Positions 7,126 through 13,604 of a DNA stretch of 18,048 nucleotides are shown in pieces (the stretch's first letter is position 1; the number at the start of each line of letters is the position of its first letter). The stretch is from positions 1-18,048 of the forward strand of contig CAMORJ010000022.1 of the NCBI GenBank assembly GCA_946623775.1, given 5' to 3'. The notes beneath the pieces were generated by a model. The model had not been told where the DNA came from. It did no database searches and saw only the letters and a list, made by a program, of their open reading frames with translations. Position numbers and translations under genes: made by a program. The DNA is from an uncultured Bacillota bacterium (GTDB taxonomy: Bacteria; Bacillota_I; Bacilli_A; RFN20; CAG-826).

Positions 7126-7743
7126 ATGAAAGTATTAATTATCAATGGCAGCCCCCGCCTAAACGGCAACTCAAGTAAACTCATCGACGAGATGATTCAG
7201 ATCTTCGATAAGGAAGGTATACAAGTCGAGCAATACCAAATCGGAAGCAAAGCGATTAGGGGATGCATGGCGTGCGGTTATTGCCACGAGCACCATGAAT
7301 GCGTTTTTAAGGATGACGTGAATCGCTTGGCGGGCATCTTCAAGGATTCCGATGGCCTTGTCGTGGTGTCCCCCGTCTATTACGGCTCCGCCAACGGCTC
7401 GGTTATCTCGTTATTGGACAGGATGTTCTATAGTTCCAACTTCGATAAGCGCTTTAAAGTCGGCGCCGCTTTTGCGATTGCTAGGCGCGCTGGAACGACC
7501 GCGACGTACGACGAGCTGAACAAATACTTCACCATTAACCAAATGCCTGTCGCATCCGGAAGATATTGGAATAATGGCTTCGGCAGGGAGCAAGGCCAAA
7601 TCGAGCGTGACGAAGAAGGATTGCAGAACGCCAGGATCGTTGCCAGGAACATGGTCTTCCTCATGAAAGCCATTCAGGACGCCAAAGAGAAATATGGTCT
7701 TCCCGAAGCGGAAGAAATCAAATACACGCACTTCATAAAATAG
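7126..7743 (+). CDS. NAD(P)H-dependent FMN reductase / iron-sulfur flavoprotein-like
   Basis: 205 aa flavodoxin-fold oxidoreductase. The N-terminus MKVLIINGSPRLNGNS (1-16) forms the FMN phosphate loop, and SPVYYGSANGSVISLLDR (82-99) is the family's flavin-contact block. C47, C50, C53 and C59 are spaced CX2CX2CX5C, the compact cysteine motif of archaeal and clostridial iron-sulfur flavoproteins (Isf), where it binds a 4Fe-4S cluster. The protein may therefore carry both FMN and a cluster and act in electron transfer or in removing oxygen or quinones. It is transcribed divergently from the lipoprotein gene and ends at a strong terminator. Family call is secure; the cluster is inferred from cysteine spacing. 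Confidence 0.85.
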   Translation: MKVLIINGSPRLNGNSSKLIDEMIQIFDKEGIQVEQYQIGSKAIRGCMACGYCHEHHECVFKDDVNRLAGIFKDSDGLVVVSPVYYGSANGSVISLLDRMFYSSNFDKRFKVGAAFAIARRAGTTATYDELNKYFTINQMPVASGRYWNNGFGREQGQIERDEEGLQNARIVARNMVFLMKAIQDAKEKYGLPEAEEIKYTHFIK

Positions 7744-7764
7744 GCTAAAGCATATCGGAATAAT

Positions 7765-7806
7765 AAAAGGCGGCACCGCTTTTTCTCATAGCGGGTGCGG
7801 CCTTTT
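7765..7806 (+). terminator. Terminator of the FMN reductase gene
   Basis: AAAAGGC and GCACCGCT pair with AGCGGGUGC and GCCUUUU around one mismatch and one extra G; the stem ends in a run of U. It lies 22 bp after the stop and is symmetrical enough to work on both strands. Confidence 0.75.
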
Positions 7807-7900
7807 CGGAAACGATGTCCAATGCAGACGACTGGCGGAACGAGGTGGAACCCGATATCAACACAAATCAACAACACATGTTACAGATACGAAAAATACA

Positions 7901-7929
7901 AAAAAGAGATGATTTATTGCTATCATCTC
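7901..7929 (-). terminator. Terminator after the initiator tRNA gene
   Basis: Minus strand GAGAUGAU, 8-nt loop, AUCAUCUC, then UUUUUUGUAUUUUU. A perfect 8-bp stem 13 bp after the tRNA CCA end. Confidence 0.85.
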
Positions 7930-7942
7930 AGTTAGTTTTAAA

Positions 7943-8019
7943 TGGTTGCGGGAGATGGATTTGAACCACCGGCCTTCAGGTTATGGGCCTGACGAGCTAC
8001 CAGGCTGCTCTATCCCGCG
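7943..8019 (-). tRNA. Initiator tRNA-fMet (CAT), variant anticodon arm
   Basis: 77 nt with CCA encoded. The acceptor stem CGCGGGA/TCCCGCA leaves C1 opposite A72, the mismatch that marks bacterial initiator tRNA. The D stem is GAGC/GCTC, the T arm GGTGG-TTCAAAT-CCATC, and the anticodon arm TCAGG-CCCATAA-CCTGA with anticodon CAT. Two departures from the norm: position 33 is C instead of the nearly universal U, and the first of the three G:C pairs of initiator tRNAs (29:41) is A:U. Variants of the three-G:C motif are known in some mycoplasmas. It stands alone with its own promoter and terminator. Confidence 0.95.
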
Positions 8020-8048
8020 AGATTGGGCCCAATTCTTTGGGCTAGGAA

Positions 8049-8077
8049 AATGTACTCCTTTTATATGCTTCTAGCAA
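8049..8077 (-). promoter_or_regulatory. Possible tRNA promoter
   Basis: Minus strand TTGCTA (8077-8072), 17-bp spacer, TACATT (8054-8049), each 4 of 6 to consensus. The leader to the tRNA contains a hairpin GCCCAA-AGAA-TTGGGC (8042-8027). Confidence 0.4.
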
Positions 8078-8100
8078 GTGTTAAATCTCTTTCCAAAAGA

Positions 8101-8124
8101 AAAACCCACATGCAGTGGGCTTTT
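8101..8124 (-). terminator. Terminator of the glf gene
   Basis: Minus strand AAAAGCCCAC-UGCA-UGUGGGUUUUU, a compact G+C-rich hairpin flanked by A and U runs, 18 bp after the glf stop. Confidence 0.85.
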
Positions 8125-8141
8125 CGGAAATCATTTTCTTG

Positions 8142-9257
8142 TTACTTAAGGAGCCTATCCGCCAAGGCAAACGCCTCTAGCAGGGTGTCGTCCATATCGA
8201 AGTAGCGATAATTGGCAAGCCTTCCGAGGAAATGAACCTTCGGATTCTGCTTGGCAAGTTCTTTATATGCTTCGGCGAGGGCCGCATTACGTTCGTCGTT
8301 GATCGTGTAATATGGCACCTTTCCTTCTTCGAACGCATCGGGGTACTCTTTGGTGATGACGGTGACGGGGAGATCATCGAGTTCGGGATCGAAATGCTTA
8401 TGCTCGGTGATGCGGGTATAGGCGGGCTGACGGTCGGTGTAATTGACGACCGGGTTGCCTTGGTAATCCCTTTGCTTCAAGGTCTCGACTTCGAAGCGGA
8501 GGGAACGCCATTCGAGGTGCCCGAGTTTGAACCCGAAATACTCATCCAAGCGACCCGTGTATATGATTTGGTCCGCCAAGGCATCATATTCATCCTTCTT
8601 TTCAAGGTAGTCCACGCCAAGGATCACCTCCGCCCCTTTGAGCAGGTTGTCGATCCACGGGGTGAAGCCGCCTTTGGGCATGCCCTGGTAAGCATCGTTG
8701 AAGTAATTGTTATTGTATTCGAAGCGGAGAGGGAGCCTCTTGATGATGGACGGAGGGAGTTCGGTGGCTTTCCTACCCCACTGTTTTTCGGTATAGCCGC
8801 GGACCAAGGTCTCATAGATGGTCCTTCCAACCATTGACAAAGCCTGTTCCTCAAGGTTCTTGATTTCGCCGATGTGCTCTTTGGCGACTTCCTCATCGAT
8901 TTTGGCCTTGGCTTCTTCGGGGGTATTCACGCCCCAAAGCTCATGGAACGTGTTCATGTTGAAGGGCATGTGATAATACTTGCCCTGATAGAAGGCTAAG
9001 GGCGAATTGATGAAGGGATAGACGTCCGCGTATTTGCAGAAGAAATCATAAGCCTCTTGGGAATCGGTGTGGAAGATATGGGGGCCGTAGACGTGAACGG
9101 GTATGCCTTCCACGTTCTCCGTGTAGATATTTCCACCCACGTGGTTCCTCTTTTCGATGACGAGGACGGATTTGCCCGCATCCATCAGAAGGCGGGCCAT
9201 GGTCGCGCCGGAGAGTCCTGCGCCGACGATCAAATAATCATAATGCTGTTTTTCCAT
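8142..9257 (-). CDS. glf: UDP-galactopyranose mutase
   Basis: 371 aa flavoenzyme that interconverts UDP-galactopyranose and UDP-galactofuranose, the donor for Galf-containing surface glycans. The FAD-binding loop is VGAGLSGATMA (11-21), followed by VIEKRNHVGGN (33-43). HVYGPHIFHT (55-64), GYTEKQWG (154-161) and RLPLRFEYNNNYFND (174-188) are family blocks. R174 and R251 lie where the substrate-phosphate arginines are expected, and GRLANYRYFDMD (345-356) closes the FAD site. Length is normal. No Galf transferase is adjacent. The ATG follows a TTGAAA/CATAAT promoter by six bases, so the mRNA may be leaderless; the GGAG just before ATG is too close to serve as a normal ribosome site. Confidence 0.95.
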   Translation of the reverse strand: MEKQHYDYLIVGAGLSGATMARLLMDAGKSVLVIEKRNHVGGNIYTENVEGIPVHVYGPHIFHTDSQEAYDFFCKYADVYPFINSPLAFYQGKYYHMPFNMNTFHELWGVNTPEEAKAKIDEEVAKEHIGEIKNLEEQALSMVGRTIYETLVRGYTEKQWGRKATELPPSIIKRLPLRFEYNNNYFNDAYQGMPKGGFTPWIDNLLKGAEVILGVDYLEKKDEYDALADQIIYTGRLDEYFGFKLGHLEWRSLRFEVETLKQRDYQGNPVVNYTDRQPAYTRITEHKHFDPELDDLPVTVITKEYPDAFEEGKVPYYTINDERNAALAEAYKELAKQNPKVHFLGRLANYRYFDMDDTLLEAFALADRLLK

Positions 9258-9263
9258 GTCTCC

Positions 9264-9298
9264 ATTATGGATACTTGCCTTCGATATTTCAATCGAAG
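9264..9298. promoter_or_regulatory. glf promoter with shared dyad in the divergent glf-GH2 gap
   Basis: Minus strand TTGAAA (9292-9287), exactly 17 bp, CATAAT (9269-9264), both 5 of 6 to consensus. The -35 lies in an inverted repeat CTTCGAT-N6-ATCGAAG (9279-9298). The whole gap to the divergent glycosidase gene is 67 bp, so one regulator here could affect both genes. Confidence 0.6.
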
Positions 9299-9324
9299 AG
9301 GCACTGGAGTAAACTAGATTCGCT

Positions 9325-11634
9325 ATGAAACAGCCTATTAATTTCTCCTGGTCATTTGCCCGTGGGTTTGACCGAAGCTATCTTGACGCTCTTCCGAAAG
9401 ACGCCCTTTCCGTTGACATCCCCCACAATGTGAAAATGCTCCCCTACCATTATTTTGGAGAACCAGAGTACCAAGGGATATTCACCTACGAGAAGACTTT
9501 CGATGACGAGCATCCCGAAATGCCCTGCAAGTTTTTGCATTTCTCTGGGGTCATGCTTAAATTCCACGTCTACCTGAACGGCAAAGACTATGGCGAATTC
9601 GTTTCCGGCTTCTTGCCAGTTGATATCGAAATCACCGACTCGATTCAAAAGGAAGGAAACCGTTTGGTGGTCGTCGTGGATAGCCGCGAGGATCCCGAGA
9701 TTCCGCCTTTTGGGAATGTCGTCGATTATTTGACTTTCGGAGGCATCTATCGCGAAGTCTATATCGACCATCAGCCGACAAATCACCTTTACCGCATCTA
9801 TCCGATAGCAAGGATGGACGGCTCCATCGAAATCTCTTGGGAAAACGAAGGAAAGCCCGTCTCTCCTTTGTTCTCGTTATATGATGGGGAGAAGAAGGTT
9901 TTGGAATTCGAAGGCGGCCTAGCAAAGCTAGAGAATCCACATCTTTGGTCGATCGAAGACCCCCATTTATATCGCCTCGTGATGGAAAACGGGAGACAGG
10001 TTGAGGAATTCCGCATCGGCTTCCGCGACATCGCTTGGAAAGAAGAAGGTTTCTTCCTCAACGGGCAGAAAATCAAACTATTCGGTTTGAACCGTCACCA
10101 AAGCTATCCATATTTCGGAATGGCCGCCCCCAAAGGACTCCAATATGACGACGCTTATATCATCAAAAAGCAATTTGGATGCAACGTCGTAAGGACCAGC
10201 CACTATGCGGATGACGAGTCATTCCTATCCGCCTGCGATGAGCTCGGCTTGTTGCTGATCGACGAGATTCCAGGCTGGCAGCATATCGGCAAATCCGAGA
10301 AATGGCGCGATACGTGTATCGTTTTTGCAAAGAAGCTCATCATCAAAGAGAGGATACACCCATGCGTGATCGCCTATGGTTTGCGCATCGATGAATCCAT
10401 CGACGACCATGACCTCTATTCTCGCTTGCAGGACATCCAAAAGACGTTGGATCGGGAGCGCTTGTCCACTGGGGTCAGGAATTTCAAAGAATCCGAGATG
10501 CTGGAGGACATTTACGCCTATAACGATTTTTCCTGCGCTTCTACCGAACACGGTCTAGACGATCCGGATTCCTGGAGCGCCGCCAAAGGAAAACCCAAAA
10601 TCGTTTCCGAAAACAACGGCCATATGTTCCCTACGAAATCCTTCGACCCAACCGATAGGCGAATCGAAAGCGCGTTGCGGCATTGCAAGGTCCTAGACGA
10701 TGCATTCGGCTATGATAAACTGGCTGGCTCCATCGCTTGGTGCGCGTTCGATTACAACACCCATCGCGACTTCGGCTCGGGCGACCATATCTGCTATCAT
10801 GGCGTCGCCGACATCTTCCGTCTCCCTAAGTACGCAGCCTATGCTTTCGCAAGCCAAGGCGTGAAGGATTTCTTTGAAGTTGCCTCGTTGATGCAGCTTG
10901 GCGATTTCGATGAATCGTTGCTTCGCCCCGCTTATGTTTTCACTGATGCAGATCAAGTCGATTTATACAAAAACGGCGCAAAAATCGCTTCGTTTAAGCC
11001 AGATAGGCAGCATTTCCCGCATCTTCCGCACCCGCCGTTCAAGATCGATGACTGGATTGGCGATAGTTTCGATGAGCCTGGTTTCAGCAAGAAGCAGACC
11101 CAAAAGATCGTAGAGGCAATCAACTACTGCTCTCAATATGGATTCTCGCGCCTGAAGCTGTCTCATAAGCTATACCTCGCCTACATCATGATGACCAAGC
11201 ATCTCTCCTTCCCCGATGTGCAAGCCCTCTATGGCAAATACACTTCCTCTTGGGGAGGCAAAGGCAGTGAGTGGACTTTCGTCGGATTCAAGAACGGTCA
11301 GGAGTTTGCCAGGAAGACCATTGCCACATCCACCGAATTCCATTACGAAGTGCAGCCTTCCGCGAACGTCATCCGCAATGGCGACACCTACGATGCGATT
11401 CGCATAGGCGTTTTGAAGAAAGACCAATATGGCACCACTATGCCTTATGCAGATGACGAGATCGAAGTCAAACTGGAGGGTCCCATTGAACTAATGGGTC
11501 CAACAAGATGCCATCTTGTCGGCGGTGGAACATCTTTGTTCGTCAGGTCAAAGCCAGTGAAAGAAAAGACGATGACCAAGGTCATCGTCAAAGGTGAATC
11601 CGGACAAATCGAAATCGAGATTCAGGTGGAGTAA
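9325..11634 (+). CDS. Glycoside hydrolase family 2 protein (beta-galactosidase/glucuronidase-like)
   Basis: 769 aa, no signal peptide, so it acts on imported sugars. The order is typical of GH2: a jelly-roll sugar-binding domain (about 1-150, with YQGIFTYEKTF at 49-59), an immunoglobulin-like domain (about 155-235), a TIM barrel (about 240-510) and extra C-terminal beta domains. NPHLWSIEDPHLYRL (204-218) and FGLNRHQSYPYFGM (253-266) are family blocks. The acid/base is expected at E357 in YGLRIDES and the nucleophile at E429 in VSENNGHMFPTK. GH2 enzymes normally have Asn before the acid/base Glu; here it is Asp356. Substrate specificity cannot be read from sequence. A GGAG lies unusually far (about 15 nt) from the ATG. 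It converges on the DUF2804 gene with no gap. Confidence 0.88.
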   Translation: MKQPINFSWSFARGFDRSYLDALPKDALSVDIPHNVKMLPYHYFGEPEYQGIFTYEKTFDDEHPEMPCKFLHFSGVMLKFHVYLNGKDYGEFVSGFLPVDIEITDSIQKEGNRLVVVVDSREDPEIPPFGNVVDYLTFGGIYREVYIDHQPTNHLYRIYPIARMDGSIEISWENEGKPVSPLFSLYDGEKKVLEFEGGLAKLENPHLWSIEDPHLYRLVMENGRQVEEFRIGFRDIAWKEEGFFLNGQKIKLFGLNRHQSYPYFGMAAPKGLQYDDAYIIKKQFGCNVVRTSHYADDESFLSACDELGLLLIDEIPGWQHIGKSEKWRDTCIVFAKKLIIKERIHPCVIAYGLRIDESIDDHDLYSRLQDIQKTLDRERLSTGVRNFKESEMLEDIYAYNDFSCASTEHGLDDPDSWSAAKGKPKIVSENNGHMFPTKSFDPTDRRIESALRHCKVLDDAFGYDKLAGSIAWCAFDYNTHRDFGSGDHICYHGVADIFRLPKYAAYAFASQGVKDFFEVASLMQLGDFDESLLRPAYVFTDADQVDLYKNGAKIASFKPDRQHFPHLPHPPFKIDDWIGDSFDEPGFSKKQTQKIVEAINYCSQYGFSRLKLSHKLYLAYIMMTKHLSFPDVQALYGKYTSSWGGKGSEWTFVGFKNGQEFARKTIATSTEFHYEVQPSANVIRNGDTYDAIRIGVLKKDQYGTTMPYADDEIEVKLEGPIELMGPTRCHLVGGGTSLFVRSKPVKEKTMTKVIVKGESGQIEIEIQVE

Positions 11635-12663
11635 TCACCACTTGTTGTAGACTTTTTCAGCGAATCCAAGCGCGGATTCTATTTCGATACGCTCCTCACC
11701 GGCCATGATGTAGCCGCTGAATAAGCCAAACACCTGATGCTGATTGGAGCGCAGAATCAATAGATTCGTATCGGCATGGCGATCCAGAATCGGTTTGAAT
11801 TCCATCGCGATGTTGTTATCAGGGCTGCGGAAAGTCCAAGGCGACATGAAATCATCGCCACCGCTGCGTTTGATGGGGATGTCCATCCTGATATCTCCGA
11901 GTTTGTAGGCTTTGCCGTCGACAAACAGCATGTTCTCACTTGCGGCGCTCGTATCGCCGAATCCATATCCGAGGTTCCAACCGATTACGCGGCCATTTTG
12001 TTCGAAAGATGCGCTGGACCAATACCAGGTATTGCGGTAGGTCCAAACGCCCCTGCCCCAATCCAAAACGCCATAGGAGTTTTGGTTGAAGTCATACACC
12101 TTGTCGCCGACTTTGGCATAGCCTGCCGCTTTAAGGCAATTGATCTTTTGGTTGTAATAGAAATACGCCTCTTTCTTAAATGGGGTGGCGATGACCATCG
12201 TATCGTCGCACGTCGGCTCCAGATAGATATCGCAGCGGAAATCCTTGTCCTTCGCGAAATTGGAATATTGACACACGAGGTGCCTCTTTTCCCCGTCGTG
12301 GCGGAACGCGAAGGAGAATCCTTTTCCTTCGAACACCACGTCCCCTTCTTTTGAAGAGGCTGGAAGGCCAAGTTTTCCCATCGGGAAAGCGCCAATCTTG
12401 GATACGGTGCGCTCGGTGCGCGTGATGAAATCGAGAACCGAGACAGATACCATCGACATATATCCGTTATCGGCGACCGTTAAAGCAACGCCATAAGAGG
12501 AATTGCCGACAAAATAATAATCCCACTCCTTTATGCGCCACTTCTTGGCTTTGATGGCGGAGCGGTCATATGCTTTGACCAATTGATATGCGAAACCAGG
12601 TTCTGCGAGGTTGCCTTTTTCATCCAAAAGCGGACCTTCGCTCATCAAATGCTGCTCTTTCAT
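11635..12663 (-). CDS. DUF2804 family protein
   Basis: 342 aa, no signal peptide or membrane segment. LDWGRGVWTYRNTWYWSS (200-217) is the DUF2804 signature, and the protein is rich in beta strands and aromatic residues, consistent with the lipocalin-like fold proposed for this family. No activity is established. The ATG has a strong AGGAGG site 5 nt upstream. It lies 52 bp after the nucleoside phosphorylase with no terminator between, so the two are probably one transcript. A small hairpin ATGCG-TTTT-CGCAT (12691-12678) sits just before the ribosome site. Its stop codon abuts the GH2 stop on the other strand. Confidence 0.85.
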   Translation of the reverse strand: MKEQHLMSEGPLLDEKGNLAEPGFAYQLVKAYDRSAIKAKKWRIKEWDYYFVGNSSYGVALTVADNGYMSMVSVSVLDFITRTERTVSKIGAFPMGKLGLPASSKEGDVVFEGKGFSFAFRHDGEKRHLVCQYSNFAKDKDFRCDIYLEPTCDDTMVIATPFKKEAYFYYNQKINCLKAAGYAKVGDKVYDFNQNSYGVLDWGRGVWTYRNTWYWSSASFEQNGRVIGWNLGYGFGDTSAASENMLFVDGKAYKLGDIRMDIPIKRSGGDDFMSPWTFRSPDNNIAMEFKPILDRHADTNLLILRSNQHQVFGLFSGYIMAGEERIEIESALGFAEKVYNKW

Positions 12664-12715
12664 ATTGCTCCTCCTAGATGCGAAAACGCATACACGTCCC
12701 GCATATTTTACAAAA

Positions 12716-13477
12716 CTATGCCAATGAACAGGCGAATCCTAAGGCAATCTCCAACAAATTCAATTGAGCGCCTTTCTCATGCTCGGTATTGAAGATATTC
12801 TGACTCCAGGAATTCTCCTCGAGAACATCTCCGCCGAAGAGCATGTAATACAATTCGAAGCCATAATAATCGGCGACGGCTTGCAAACTGGCCGCTTCCA
12901 TTTCAACGGCGATGCAGCCATCGTTTCTTCTTTTCTTCGCCTTATCGGCTGTTTCCATGTAAATCGCATCGCAAGTCCAAATCCTGCCGCTGACAGACGC
13001 GATCTCTTTGCCTTTAAGATATTCTTCAACCTTAGGGGCATTCTTCATATCTATATAATCGCGCGCGGGCGCGTAATGATACGAGGTGCCTTCATCACGA
13101 TAGGCTTCTTTTGGAACGATGACCTTTCCTTTGCATAGCGCCTCATCCAGCATCCCGCAGGAGCCGAAGAAGACGAATTTCTTGCATTTGCATTTCCAGG
13201 CCACCTCTGTGAAAGATACCGCCGCAGACGAAGAGCCAACAGGCGACATGTAAAGAAGGATCTTTTTGTCCCCCACCATCAAACGATAGATCTTCGTTGA
13301 TCCGTTGGTTCCGGAAATCTCGTTGGCGATTTCATGGGGATAAGCTTCCAATGCCGCATCGCGCGCTTGATAAGAAAAAGGGACTAAGCAAACTTCGCCT
13401 AAGCATTTGCCTTCTCCATATAAGCTTGCTGGGTTCAACAAGGGTTCGCTATTGGGGTCAAAACTATCAATAATCAT
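12716..13477 (-). CDS. Nucleoside phosphorylase (PNP/UDP family)
   Basis: 253 aa cytoplasmic enzyme of the PNP_UDP_1 family, which cleaves nucleosides with phosphate to base and ribose-1-phosphate for salvage. FFGSCGML (103-110) is the phosphate/base-site loop, RDEGTSYHY (127-135) the base-side loop, and VEMEAASLQAVA (191-202) the ribose-binding block with Glu192, Met193 and Glu194. The FGGD segment (214-217) replaces the Asp/Asn base-recognition loop of better-studied members. Overall it is nearer uridine than hexameric purine phosphorylases, but base preference is uncertain. A promoter lies about 57 bp upstream, immediately after the terminator of the large RNA, and DUF2804 follows. Confidence 0.85.
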   Translation of the reverse strand: MIIDSFDPNSEPLLNPASLYGEGKCLGEVCLVPFSYQARDAALEAYPHEIANEISGTNGSTKIYRLMVGDKKILLYMSPVGSSSAAVSFTEVAWKCKCKKFVFFGSCGMLDEALCKGKVIVPKEAYRDEGTSYHYAPARDYIDMKNAPKVEEYLKGKEIASVSGRIWTCDAIYMETADKAKKRRNDGCIAVEMEAASLQAVADYYGFELYYMLFGGDVLEENSWSQNIFNTEHEKGAQLNLLEIALGFACSLA

Positions 13478-13533
13478 ACACGGGTCTCTTATTTTCGATT
13501 ATCAAGATGATCGGGCTTCTCGTCCATGGAGAT

Positions 13534-13562
13534 ATTTTATGGCTATAATCCAAAGGGGGCAA
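13534..13562 (-). promoter_or_regulatory. Promoter of the phosphorylase-DUF2804 unit
   Basis: Minus strand TTGCCC (13562-13557), 17-bp spacer, TAAAAT (13539-13534), giving a leader of about 50 nt. It begins 10 bp past the large-RNA terminator U run, so read-through from the RNA would also transcribe these genes. Confidence 0.55.
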
Positions 13563-13571
13563 TCACTCTAT

Positions 13572-13604
13572 ATAAAGAAAACGCCCCGCATTGCTGCGAG
13601 GTGC
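13572..13604 (-). terminator. Terminator of the large RNA
   Basis: GCACCUCGCA-GCAA-UGCGGGGCGU, a 10-position stem with one A-C mismatch and two G-U pairs, capped by a GNRA loop and followed by UUUCUUUAUA. Confidence 0.88.

Noticed and set aside
2243..12701. Exact 12-mer ATACACGTCCCG at 12690-12701 (plus) and 2243-2254 (minus), near two gene starts
   Set aside because: Among all pairs of sites in 18 kb, roughly a score of 12-base matches on either strand are expected by chance, and the two sit at different positions relative to their genes.
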